Below, piece by piece: positions 44,520 through 56,500 of a stretch of 64,000 nt of DNA. A program made the position numbers and the translations under genes. Position 1 is the stretch's first letter, and the number at the start of each line of letters is the position of its first letter. Source of the DNA: Tubulanus polymorphus (taxonomy: Eukaryota; Nemertea; Palaeonemertea; Tubulaniformes; Tubulanidae). The notes under the pieces are model-generated. The model saw only the letters and a program-made list of their open reading frames with translations, had not been told where the DNA came from and made no database searches. The stretch spans positions 20,478,450-20,542,449 of the forward strand of contig NC_134029.1 of assembly GCF_964204645.1 (NCBI RefSeq), given 5' to 3'.

Positions 44520-46321
44520 AAAATGCGAACTCGTAGATGATATAGACAAGAATTTTCATTCGAAATTACGTATAAAATTCTCGCTTCGATCTCAATCCTT
44601 AATATCCCGCGCTACCGGTCAAAACTACTGTCATAAACAAGTCATAAAACTTCCAACGTGGTTTGTGAACTTTTAGTACGTCTCATTTCGGGATTTTGAT
44701 TGTGATTTTACAGGGAGCTTCTCGATATGAAAAGAATTATAATTTCTTATAATAACAACGGATTGTTGCGAGAAGTAATAAATGTATATTTTCAATTCAA
44801 TATCTCACTGGAATTTACAATGATGCAATACTTCATATGACAGTGGTCTTTCATATATTTTCCCGAGTGTTAGAAATTGCAACTTGTGTGTGAACAATTC
44901 ATGTGATACAAATGTGATATACTGATAACCACTTATGCACGTGATAAATAATTCAATCGACCATACTCTATTGACAGTGGCAACAATTATCTGAGAATTT
45001 CAGCATTTTATTGATTTTCTGCCACAAAATCGACGTCTGTTCCCACACCTGTTTATACATACAGTATTCATCATACACCGGTTACATTCTGGTGAAAGTC
45101 GATATAGAATCTATCTTTAAACTCGGTAGTGTTTTGACTGCAAATGAATCTCAATAAATATGCAATTCTGTCTCAGTCGGTAGTGTTTTGACTACAAATG
45201 AATCTAAATAAATATGCAATAGATTCCGTCTCAACCGATAGTGTTTTGACTGTATAAAATGAATCTGAGTTAATACGTAATAGACTTGGTGTTAATCAGT
45301 AGTGTTTGGACTGGAAATGAATCTAAGATGCAATAGATTCTGTCTTACTTGGTAGTGTTTTGAATACAAATGAATCACGGTAAAATTGACTGCTTTGATC
45401 AGTTTACCGATTTGACCAGCACTGAAGACCACAGACTCTAAAACGAATCCATGTGACGACTAATGAGTATAGTAGTCTCCACCTAAAAATATTTTTGGGT
45501 AGGTTAGAACTGATAAGATTCTACCGGGGTAAACTTAACACCAATTTCAAGCGCGAGAATTCAGCAATAATTACACTCAAGGGAATGCCGATTTCATAGA
45601 ATTGCAGTTGAATGAGTTTATTTACAACTACGCTTTGATAGCTTCAAGTGAACTGGGGTCAAACAACTGAAAATACAGTCAAGCGATAAATCGTTAACAC
45701 CATGATTCCACAGTAGGCAACTTAAGTAGGCAGCAAGTTATCATTACACGACTAATTGTAGCATTGAAAGCTTTTCCCTTTCCTTAAAAACCAGCTACAC
45801 AAAGCACCATTATACGCATTGGTGACCATTAATTTAAGCAAATAACCGGTACAAATCTATAACCCTATCCATTCTATTGCAGCCTGCCACCAATCCATTT
45901 TGATTTCAGCTATCTTGATATTTGGCTTAATATATAATTAAGTATATTTGTCCATCTATGATAATTCCACATACCGGTACCCAGTTACCTCCCTGCAAAA
46001 ATCAATCTTAACAAGAAAAACAACCATTTCTGTCGTTCATTTGATACATTCGACTGTGATAAAACCGTCAATTCAAACGACATATGTACATATATACATA
46101 TTTCATATGAGACTGCCGTCAAAGCTATAATATACGTATATTTAGAATAAATGACATATAAAGCATCGAGATCCCGTTCTGCAGTTGTCGATTCTAGGCG
46201 ATTGAACTAATTTCGACTCGTAAAACCATAGAACTAGCACAGTAGACTAAAACCAGCACCGTACATATCAAACACCAGGAGGGATTAAATTACAACAAAC
46301 CATTCAACAATAATAACGATA
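44520..46321. other. convergent intergenic region with a minisatellite
   Basis: Lies between two gene 3' ends. The poly(A) signal of the plus gene is at 44777-44782, and a minus-strand AATAAA at about 45617-45622 could serve ALG11. It includes the tandem repeat at 45124-45380. No gene was seen. Confidence 0.6.
45124..45380. repeat. minisatellite, five ~54-60-bp units
   Basis: GGTAGTGTTTTGACT and AAATGAATCT recur five times with degenerate spacers (unit starts near 45125, 45179, 45239, 45299, 45352). Units have diverged by small indels. Confidence 0.8.
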
Positions 46322-49300
46322 TTAAATTCGTAACAGATTTTCTAGCGCGTCGAGGAAACCGTTTTCGAAAGCTTCCTCGGAAAATCTAGCGACCGATTCG
46401 CGAGCGTTCGAACAGATTTCGCGTCTTTCCGTCGGAGTCAATTCGTAAATAGTTCGCATACAATCCGCGTACGTCTGCTCGGTATCGGCGAGAAATCCCG
46501 TACGAGATCCTTCGTAATCGGTCACAATATCCATCTTCGGACCGCCGGAATTATGAGCTAACACGACGGTTCCGGCTGCCATACATTCCACAACTCCTGC
46601 AAATACGAAACAACGATTACAGCTTTAATTGACAAGCTTAGTTTAGATATTAGAGGTCAGGCAAAAGTGAATTTTCACAAAAAGGTTTTAGATTAGGTAC
46701 CGGTAACTGTATTTGATTTGGAATTTTTCTTATTTTAATTTCCACAGGACAGGCTAACAGGACAAGTTACAAAACAAAAATGTGCATGAGACATGATTGT
46801 TATTTGTTAGTGGTTGATTCATAAACTCATCCTCATATAAAACTACCAGAGTAACAAAGATAGATCATATGTGCCTTTTTACAGATCAATCATTCCTAGA
46901 TTCAAGGAGTTTTAATGATGATAATTTTAAATTTCGAGGCAGTCTCTGCATCACTTTCATATCCCGATTACAGTAGACTCCTCCTAACTCAGTACTGTTT
47001 ATCATGATAAACCATTGATTTGGTGGTTTTGTAGGCAAATTTTTTTTCCGTTACACTTATTAAAACTCAGTTTCTAATTCGGTAACTAACTATTGGGAAG
47101 ACAAAAATCCTGGTACCGATTTAGGTGAAGTCTACTGTAAAACCTACAATCATTTCTAATTACCTATTTCTAAAAATTGAAGGAGCTTTGGACATTTTCT
47201 TAAAATCAAAGGAGTTTCAAGCATCTTTAAAAACATTTTCTGTTTAACTAGGGTTCCAGGGACACCATGACCACTTGGGAAGTAATTCCAAATGCTCAAC
47301 AATCTAACAATTTCAATATTCAACGCCCCCTGGTGACCATATACAGTATCCAATGACCTTAAAACTTACCACAATCATAGAACATGTCAGCAGCTACGAT
47401 TTTGTAATTGATTGTGATAACAAAATATGCCTCGTTACCACTTTAATATGGAAATACTAAGTTATTCTACTATTCAATGCCCCCTGGTGACCATATTCAA
47501 AACCCAATGACCTTGAAACTCACCACAATCATAGAAAATGTCACAAACTATAACTTTGTTATTGATCATGGTAACAAAATATGCCTAGGTACCAATATAA
47601 TAAGGAAATACTAAGTTATTCTACTATTCAACGCCCCCTGGTGACCATATAGAATAACTAATGGCCTTAAAACTTGCCACAATCATAGCTGATGTCATGA
47701 GCTACAACTTTGCAATTGATTGTGGTTACAAAATATGCATTGATACGAATATAATATAGAAATACTAAGATATTGCATTATTCAACGCCCCCTTGGTGGC
47801 CATATACAAAAACCAATGACCTTGAAACTCACCACAATCATAGAACACGTTATGAGCTACAACTTTCTAAATGATTGTGGTAACAAAATACGCTTAGGTA
47901 TCAATATAATGTGGAAAAACTTTTTCCCACTTACGAATGAGTACTGCCGACACCAAGATGGCCGCCAGTTGCGTCATAATTGGCTGATGAAAAATACCTA
48001 TCTCAGGTATAAAACATCCCTTTCCAAAGAATACCCATCACAAATTGCAATGAGAAATGACAAACCAGTAGGAAGCTACAGGACTCAGAATTTGGGCCAA
48101 AATTAACATTTTTGGGCACTAAAAGGGTCATAGGACGGCCATCTTGAGTCCAATCGACCCAATTTTTGTTATGCTGATGGGCCCTGGGGGAATTCACATA
48201 TATCCGAAAGATCAAGGTAATTGATCAAAGCGTCTTCAAACTTTCCCTCAAAAAGTTAAAAAATGTGTAAAAAGTGCTGATTTTGGCGAACAACAATGGC
48301 TGCCAGTCGGCCATCTTGAATCTGACAGGGCCAGTTTTTGGGCTGAAGATGTGTCTAGGGTAGATACATGTGTAACCCAAATATCAAGACATTACCTTGA
48401 AGCGTCTTCAAAACTTCCCAAAATAACTGGATTCCGTCTACGGATGGATGAACGAACGGACGACGGACGAAAAGTGAACGCAATAGCCCGCTGGGACTCA
48501 AGTCCCAAGTGGGCTAAAAAGAGTTATCAAGGAATCAAAGAGTCATAGGGAGTCGTAGGGACCCTATTTGAATCATTTTAGACATCATTTTCTAATTTTT
48601 GAATTTGAATTACCCATTTCTGAATCACTTTCTAAAAACAATCACAGTACACTTTTTTGTCACCTCAAAATTTTCGCATTATTATTATTCACGTTTTCGC
48701 GCATATATCTTACCGATTCCGAAGTGTTCATTCCACATGGTATGAAGACCGATAGTCGCTGCCGCTAGTTCTTCTTTCAGTACAATAAACGGAACGTTCA
48801 GTTTAAACTCGACGTTCTCCTCGACGTCCAACATTCGACATAACTCGCGTAATTCTTGAACGCGAGCCTCGTCGTCGGCGTTGCGACAACCGCCGATCAA
48901 AACTAACCGAAACATCTCGCGGCGGTCGTCGTCGCGACTGCGCACGAATTTACAGAACGCGTGAATCTGTAGTTTGTGATCTTTTTCCGGGCGAAACTGC
49001 CCGACGGAAACGACGCGGAACAGTTTACCGGTAGTCGACGACGCCGAGTCGTCTTTCAACGGAATAGCGACGAATTCGGTCGTGTCGCACGGCGGATAAA
49101 CGATGTTCGTACGATCGGCAGTTTTCCACAGGTGTAAAATGTGATTACGCGTCCACGTCGAGTTGACCATAACGACTTGCGAACATCGGCCGACGATTCC
49201 GTATAAGTACGCGAAAAGTCGATAGTACAGCAATTTACCTTGACTTAAAATCGTGCTTTGACTGATGAACGAAGCGTTGTTATAAGTACCCTGACGCTGT

Positions 49301-50201
49301 ATAACTCGATCTAACATATCCGTACTGATTGTCGGGTAATGTACATAACACGCGATTTTACAACCGGCCAAATATCGAAATATCGGCAACGTAAACGCGT
49401 ATCCCATACTGTCGATGTAAATATCGGGGATATACTTAAATAAGGCTTCCACGCCGAGGATCGCCGAGCCTAAACTCTGTCCGAGTAAAGTAAAGTAAGG
49501 GTAGGTTTTCGCTTCGACCCAGTCGCGTTGGCGCAAGAATATGAAATGAACGCGCTCCGGATGAGGGATGGTTATGTTGAATGTATCGCGAGCTTTGTTG
49601 AGGATTTCGGTTCCGGTAGCTTCATGATCTCCTGTATAGACGACGCATTGAACATGCGGGTACCTAGCGAATAAAGAAAACGAACAATGATCATGAAGAT
49701 GAACCTTAGGGGCTTGACACAACATTTTTACCCCAGCATCCTAGTGCACCATATACCCTGCATTTAAAAGAACAAGCGAGCCAAGTCCTTCGTAGATATT
49801 TAGTTTTTTAATATGGCATCTCAAAGATTTTGCGACAGGTTCCTGTAAGATGAATGTCTATTAAGTTTGAGAATTAAGATAATGAAATCTTACTTCTTCT
49901 GAATAGCTCTAATAGCAGTCCACAAGACTCGTTCACCACCTCCTCCGGCGTGGCAATACGGATGGAAAAATCCTACAACGACGGTGCTGTCGCTCTGCCG
50001 TATCTCGGGGTGTAGAGTTAGTTTATACTTGCGGAGAATGAATTTCAGCAAAGCGAACAGTATAACGAGAAGGATGACACATAAAACTATCAGCAACAAG
50101 AGCAGATTCATCATGTAGAATAAGATTCTGAAATGCATAAGTAAATTAATTGACATTTGAATTGATCTCGACTCAGAAGAAACGGGTGTTTCTGACCCCA
50201 T
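46322..50201 (-). CDS. ALG11: ALG11 alpha-1,2-mannosyltransferase (GDP-Man:Man3GlcNAc2-PP-Dol)
   Basis: Adds the fourth and fifth mannoses to the dolichol-linked oligosaccharide on the cytosolic face of the ER. Exons: complement 49894-50201, 48714-49663, 46322-46596; phases 2 and 1 join cleanly (510 aa; vertebrate ALG11 about 490). N-terminal transmembrane segment of Leu/Ile/Val (about 27-55), then the family motif [17 protein letters not shown] (about 80-96), [37 protein letters not shown] and the GT4 EX7E region [15 protein letters not shown] split across exons 2/3, followed by [11 protein letters not shown]. The start is the first in-frame ATG (50201). An internal Met at residue 16 would give a product nearer the vertebrate length. 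Intron 2 carries a large repeat element. A divergent LRR gene starts about 0.9 kb upstream. Confidence 0.95.
46969..47139. mobile_element. TIR element, diverged 'TACAGTAGACTC' copy
   Basis: TACAGTAGACTCCTCCTAACTC (left) is inverted by ACCGATTTAGGTGAAGTCTACTGTA (right). It is related in layout to the CAGTGGAACCTC elements elsewhere. It lies in ALG11 intron 2. Confidence 0.6.
47250..48530 (+). mobile_element. repeat element with 154-bp tandem core (pearl/Helitron-like)
   Basis: The left flank GGGTTCCAGGGACACCATGACC is followed by four tandem units starting at 47321, 47475, 47629 and 47783, exactly 154 bp apart. Each has CAACGCCCCCTGGTGACCATAT, ACCACAATCATAG and TTGATTGTGGTAACAAAATATG segments. 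The right flank includes GTGCTGATTTTGGCGAAC and GACGGACGAAAAGTG, and ends in a hairpin (48484-48514). Fragments of the same flanks occur at 21140-21420, 25690-25760 and 28000-28110. It lies in ALG11 intron 2. Confidence 0.75.
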
Positions 50202-51118
50202 TATTGATGATTTAACGAAATAAAAAATTGAATAAGATTATCATTAATGAGAAACACAATATCCTAATTGGAGTATGAATATGAGGACGCCTTTTACCAA
50301 GAGAATACTGTAAATACCTGATATTTCCGCGTAAAATGGACAAAATGTCCTCGATCATGGGCGCCGCCATCTTGGATTCTGTCTACGACGGATACGAAAT
50401 GGACTTAACCATCCCTTAGGAAAAACCCACCGGTCGGCTCCTACTCCTTCGAGGTTTTAGATACTTTTACGGTGCTTTTCAGCGAGGTACCTGAACAATT
50501 ATAGAAGTGTCGATCCCTATAGATCTGTAGAAATTGGCTTTGGTTTACATTAATGTATTTTTAACTAGTAAAAGCCGAAAGAAGGGTTACAACTCTATGT
50601 ACCAGTAGATGGCAGCACCTCCTGGTCATATTAACTGTCAAACAACTGTCAAATCTGTGTAGTACTTGCTGCTACACTACGTTATTCTCTAACTACTGTT
50701 TTAACATAGCTCAATGAGTCCCGCTCATATCTTTGAGCATATGCAAACATTTGATTCGTTTATCATGTCTCATCATTATTTACCATCAAAAAAGCACAGC
50801 CATATCATATGCTACAGCAGTTAGTTATCTAACTAATCGTTGGCATGGTATTTTTAATCAGATGAACTTGTGGCTTGTGAAACTAAACAGCTGCTAAACC
50901 ACAGACAGGTTACTGACAATGACTTAAGCCTGTACACACAGCCTCTAGTTTCCTTTGTGATTTAAAAGTAAATTGAGGGTGCCCCGATAAAATTATTCCT
51001 ATTTTATGTTTCATGGTTTTGTCTAAAAGTGTATATGAAAAAAGTTTTCTGTTGATGTTGAAAAATATCAAGCGCTTTAAGATTACATTGTGTGTTTATT
51101 TATTTTTCAGTGCTTTAA
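50202..51118. promoter_or_regulatory. divergent promoter region ALG11 / LRR gene with YY1-like site
   Basis: GCCGCCATCTTGG at 50363-50375 matches the YY1 core (AAGATGGCGGC on the minus strand), common just downstream of housekeeping TSSs. The LRR gene has a splice acceptor TTTTTCAG just before its ATG (about 51110), so an untranslated exon must lie upstream in this interval or beyond. Confidence 0.5.
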
Positions 51119-52361
51119 ATGGAAACAGAAGAATTGATAGTAGCCTGTAAAGTGTCAGGACACCGGGTACTGAACATCAGCAATAGGAACATAATGGTGA
51201 TTCCCGATTCATTAACGATGCTCACACATCTACGGGTTCTACTGATGAACGACAATAACCTAGTGATGCCACCGGCTGAACTAACGAGCATAAAAAACCT
51301 CGTCGAATTAACTCTCGATCATAATCAATTAACGATGCTTCCGAGCGGTTTAAACGCGCTGAAAAAACTTGTTTATCTAAACATCAGCCATAATCCGTTG
51401 GTTTATCTGTCTCCGGAAATCGGCCAGATTCGGACGTTAACTGAATTGTGGGCGGTGAATATACGGATAGATACTCTACCGGCGTGCATCGGCGATCTTA
51501 TTCATCTCGAAAAACTCAGCGTTCGCGCGAATAAATTATCCGCGCTGCCGTCGGAAATTTGTAAATTGCGTAATCTCAAATGGTTGAGCGTGGCGGAGAA
51601 TAATTTGTGCGATTTTCCGACTAATTTCGGTCGGCTTAAACGGCTCGTTTACTTGAACGCCGAATCGAATGCGTTCACGACTGTTCCGGAATGTTTGATC
51701 GATTTGACGGATTTATCGTGTTTGTCGATGCGTCGTAATGATATCGGCGATCTCTCGGACGATTTGATCCTCGGATTGTCGCATCTGTGGAAATTCGATC
51801 TACGCGATACCCTGATTAAAGATCCACCGAATCATTGGAAGGTACGTATCAAAATGGGAAAACTTTTGACCTGAGAGCCCAGTTGCACAGTCATGCCTGA
51901 AGTGAAAAAGTGGTTTTCTATCATAAGACTGGTCTTAACCCTTTCAGTGCATCTGCACTGCAGTGCGCTGTATAAAATTGTGATGGACTTAGCTAGTTCA
52001 CCGTATGGTGGTGTATTTGACGATATTAGTAATTAGTTTTCATCTTTTTTGAAAGGTGGCAGCTACTGTCAAACATAGTGAAATATTAGTAACTCACGAT
52101 ATCCATTATTCTTATGCATCTTAAGCCTCAACTTTTGAACTCCTCGAGATGAAAATTATTGACTTAAAAATAGTAAATTCTCTGTCCGGGAAATCCATTA
52201 TCTTAATGCTGAAAATATATTTTCAGTATATGAAAATAATTGATCTCAAATTTTACTTTCAGGGCTTTACACATATCAAATTATCAATACCAGAAGAACG
52301 ATTAAAATCCGAAACTGAAGAAAGTGACGAATCATTGTCAGATGCATCAGAACCTCCATAG
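51119..52361 (+). CDS. leucine-rich-repeat protein, 273 aa
   Basis: Exons 51119-51841 and 52263-52361 (AAG/GTACGT to CTTTCAG, phase 0). Residues ~15-235 form about nine 23-residue LRRs of the intracellular LxxLPxxL type (LTMLPSGLNALKKLVYLNIS, LSALPSEICKLRNLKWLSV). No signal peptide or membrane helix. The C-terminal 32 residues are acidic/Ser-rich (SETEESDESLSDASEPP). It resembles small cytosolic LRRC proteins, but I cannot assign an orthologue. LRRs typically bind protein partners; the partner is unknown. An AATAAA at about 52817 likely ends the transcript. Confidence 0.85.
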
Positions 52362-52496
52362 TGTCAAATTTACCCAGTTTTCCACAATGTTTTTCGGCTA
52401 TCTCCTGTTTATCGATGTTGGTAGTTGATTATAGAGACAATAACCAGTCTATAAACAGCCCTAAGACCAGTTTCAAAAATAGTGTTACTCTTAGGC

Positions 52497-52705
52497 TAAA
52501 AAGATAAGACACCTTGTTTCTCATTTCTGCTAAGCTTAAAAGTTGACCCAGCCGGCTGCCTATCGATCGTGCCGTACATTACCAGGTACTTGTTTTTAAA
52601 TCATGATCAAGTGAACCATTAACTATAACAGACCCGGCAGTTAGAGAAATGAACTGAATACAAATATCTTTGCAGTTCACTGATAGGAGAAACAAGGTAT
52701 CATTT
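52497..52705. mobile_element. 'GATACCTTGTTTCTCC' MITE, full copy
   Basis: AAAGATAAGACACCTTGTTTCTC at the left and GGAGAAACAAGGTATCATTT at the right are inverted. The interior TTGACCCAGCCGGCTGCC and ATAACAGACCCGGCAG are shared with the copy at 60769-60977. Confidence 0.75.
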
Positions 52706-52842
52706 GGATACATGTTTTATATGTAAATTGTATGCGTTTTTCTATAGCTTCGCAACTATATTATTTTTCAAGTTTTTCAGTATTGATGAGTGTTGTATAT
52801 TTTTATCATGGTTTTAATAAATACATTTTTGAGTGAATACTT

Positions 52843-53184
52843 CTAATTTTCAATGGATCTCAAATTTCTATAAAAACCAGGCAGTACATCGATAAATATA
52901 CCGTAGCTCCCCTGCGTTATGACTGGCTCCACTACCCGCCTCATTAAATCCAAAATCAGCTTTATGTAACTTGGAAGCTGCTGGACTGCATCCTCACCAA
53001 ATTTGGTCACGATCTGATAAACACAGCAGGATACTAGCAATTCAGAGAAACTGGTCCCAAATCTAAAAATGGTTCCATATTCTTGTAGATCACACGACTC
53101 GCATGACACCCACAGAACATCTCTTGTGACAGCTGCCCAAAACAGCAACTCCAGAACAGATACCGACAAACTTAATAAAATCAA
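52843..53184 (-). other. isolated open frame of unknown origin (~113 codons)
   Basis: Reads as protein-like (SCESCDLQEYGTIFRFGTSF, FGEDAVQQLPSYIKLILDL, stop after RNLRSIEN) but has no ATG near its 5' end and no partner exon that I can place. TTTTATTAAG just upstream could be a splice acceptor. It could be the terminal exon of an unseen gene, a retrocopy fragment, or chance. It matches no family that I know. Confidence 0.3.
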
Positions 53185-53555
53185 TAATATAGAAATTAAA
53201 ATGCAATTCGGTGTTATTTATTCATTAAAGCACATACAAATTTAACAATACTAATGATACTTGGAGACAAAGCATACGTTTAATAAATATATTTGTTACT
53301 GTTAAATACTTTATTTATGGCCATTTCAATCATTATACATCTCTTAACATACAGAGAGGCACAACAAAGAATTGTTAAGTCATTATATGGTTTGGCGATG
53401 CGAGAGATAAAATTCTAAAAACAATTTAATTGTTAGGAATCAACAATGGTTATCGGTTATTCAAGAAATGGTTTACCCCTGGTCAATGGAAATTCGACAC
53501 GATCAACAATGCAGTTGTTACTCGTTACTTTTTTTAATCGAACTTCGGACAAAAA

Positions 53556-56500
53556 TTAGAACGCTTGAATCGGTACGTCTTGTAAACACGTTTGTAATTG
53601 TTGAACGATATCGACGTCTAAATCGCAAAGATCGAAATCCATTGTCTTTTCGCCGATGTTGTAACGACTCGTCGTATTGACTAGATCGGCGACTTTTTGC
53701 GCGATGTCCGGATTTCGTAGGTTCGACAGTTTTCGTTGAATGGTTACTAAATCCAACAGATATTCGTTCGTAAACGCCGCTTCGACCTTATTATCGTCGG
53801 CCGCGATTTCCTCCCCTTTCGCGCTGACGTCGCTGATTATCGATTTCGGCGACGGTTTCGCGAAATCCGACGACAGCGGAGAATGGACTTCGTCCTCACA
53901 ACACGACTCGGGATTTTTTACGCTTTCCGCCGGTTCCGACGATTCTTCGACTTTACCGAGCGCGACTGGCGAAGACGACGGCAACTCGAACCGCGGCGAC
54001 TTGCTAGGTTTTTTAGATTTCGTCGTCGAACCGTCTTTATCGCCGGTTTTGTTCTCTTTCGCGATTTTACTCAGACTTTCCGACGAACTATGATGACTTT
54101 CCTTATGAGTATCCGACGATTTGTCTCGATCTTTCTCTTTGTGTTTATCCTTCTTGTGTTTTTTCGACTTTTCCTTCGTCGGTTTCTCCGGTTTCGAGCT
54201 GGCGCCGTTGTTGCTGCCGCGATCTTTTTCCTTATCTTTGTCTTTGCTCTTTTTCTTTTTGTGCGACTTACGCGGCGAATCTAGACCCTTTTCCGAATCG
54301 GGCGTTTTCTTCGATTTTTCTTTCTTAGTTTCAGCGGGCGGCGCCGACTTGACGACGGACGACGCCGGCGGGGAATCGCCGCTCGATAAAGGTGACAGAA
54401 CCGTCGGTTCCTCGTCTTCGTCCGAATCTCCCATTTCGTTGATCAAATTTTTCAGAGCGCTCGCCGCCGGCGCCGCTTTACCGCCCGATTTAATCGGTAT
54501 CGACGAAAAACTGCGATTTAAAACCGGACTCGAAGGTTCTCTGTCGCTGAACATATCCGAGTCGGAATGAGAACCGGTGCTGTATAGCTCCTCGGCCAGC
54601 CAAGACTTCGGCTTCGAAGGAATGACCGCAATTCGTTGATGACTAGCCGTAGTCTTCTCGGGCTTGGACGACTTCGTTTCGCTGACTACTTTAGGCGTAT
54701 GTTTCTCCGGTGTTGATTTCGACGAAACTTTTTCCGTTTTTTCTTTTTTGCCGCTCGAATCACTGGAATGTTTACTACTACTACTACCGCTAGTTTTCTC
54801 GCGGCTCGAATCCGAGTTCTTGCTCGAAGCCGGTTTTTCTTTCTTCGCGTCGGTCGATTGCTTCTGACTCGAGCTATGACCATCCTTAATTTTGTCTTTC
54901 GATTTTTTGTCTTTAACCTTCCCGTCGGGCGACGTAGGTTTATCTTTTTTCTTCTCGACCGATTTCTCTTTTTTGTCGAAATGTTTTTCGCTCGTGTTCT
55001 TACTACTCGTAGCGGAGACATGTTTCGTTTCGGAACTCGACGATTTCTTATATTTGTCTTTCGATTTACTTTCTTTATCGCGCCTTTCGCTCGTACTAGC
55101 GCCCGACTCATTATCTTTAACCTTACCGCTAGACTTTTCGAGCGGTTTCGATTCGGATTTCGATTCGGACTTGTCGACTTTTGCTCGTTGAGTTTTCGAT
55201 TGAGAAGAACTAGACGACGACGAAGATTTGACGCTGTCTTTCGTTTTAGTGCTGCTCGAACTATTATTCAAAGAATCATTTGAACCGTGTTTTTTCGATA
55301 AGCTACTATGCTTTTTGTCACTTTTATCACTATCCTTCGAAATCGACGAAACAGTTTTTTCTTTATCTCTATCTTTCTGTTTCTTTTCTTTCTTTTTGTC
55401 GTCTGATTTCTCTTCTTTTTTGCGCTTTTTAGCCGAGTCAGCCGACGGCGAGTCGGATGCCGGGCGTTTTTGAGGTTTGGTTTCTTTCGAGGAAGATTTA
55501 TCCTTGTTTGGTTTTTTCGTCTCTTTCTGACTGGAGTTCTGACTCGAACTCTGACTGTTATTTGCTCGGTTGCTGGCGTTGTCCTTTTTCGATTTATCCT
55601 GTCAAAACAAAAACGAAAAAACTTTCTCAAATTAGAATTCTGCGATTTTGAAACGGATTCGATCACAATTCTGCCACGATTAAAAATACCTTAGGCGATT
55701 TTTTTGATCGGTCGACTTTCAACGGCGTTCCGAATAGATTCGTGAATTCGTCATTCTTCGGAGGAGTGGGTTTCCGGACGGGCGGCGCTTCCGCGATTTT
55801 CTTCGGTTTTTTCTTCTCGATCTGAGGACTGCGACGCGGCGATACGTCCTTGAATCCTTCATCTTCGCTACTGTAAACCTTTAACTTCTCCTCTACATCC
55901 TCCTCATCATTGTCATCGGATACTTGCGGCGGAGTGATACGCTGACCACCAACAATCAATTCCTAGCGAGAAATGAGGAACATATTTTCACATACATGAT
56001 TTTCAACTGATAATTCAAATCAAAGTGCTCCGTCATGGTCTACAGTGGAACCTCATTAAAACTTTAACGGATTTATTGGTTAAAACAAACTTATAATTTG
56101 GTCCCAAGTAAAACAATTTATTTCATTTCATACTCGATACAACGAACTATCATCTGGTCCTCAGAAGTTTGTGGTAACGAGGTTCCATTGTATATCAAAT
56201 CATGTTTACAGTAAAAGCCCTTTATAATGCCACTGTGTTGTTATAAAGAATGATATTTTCTTGACTGGTAGACTGATATTAATCTCAGTTTAGAGAAGAA
56301 ACCCACAGTAAATTTCTGAACAAAGTTAATGATATTTTCATTTCATATTTTCAAATTTTCATTTCATTAAATTCTAAATTTTGAACAACTAGGCCTACAA
56401 GACAAGGCACCTCTGTTAATCATTAAAAAAAATACAAAACTCACCCCTCCCGCTTTTAACAGCTTCTTCTTGAAATCTTCAGTCGGATTTTGAAACGTTA

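Larger units (their letters stand above)
52362..53555. other. convergent 3' regions of LRR gene and AF9/ENL
   Basis: Contains the LRR gene 3' UTR with a MITE (52497-52705) and a plus-strand AATAAA near 52817. Minus-strand AATAAA sites near 53216 and 53310 could end AF9/ENL. Also holds the isolated minus-strand frame at 52843-53184. Confidence 0.55.

Noticed and set aside
53740-55694. Many long plus- and minus-strand frames overlapping AF9/ENL
   Set aside because: By-products of the AAA/TCG-rich Ser/Lys codons of the last AF9/ENL exon. The minus frame ending in the ANC1-homology domain is the real one.
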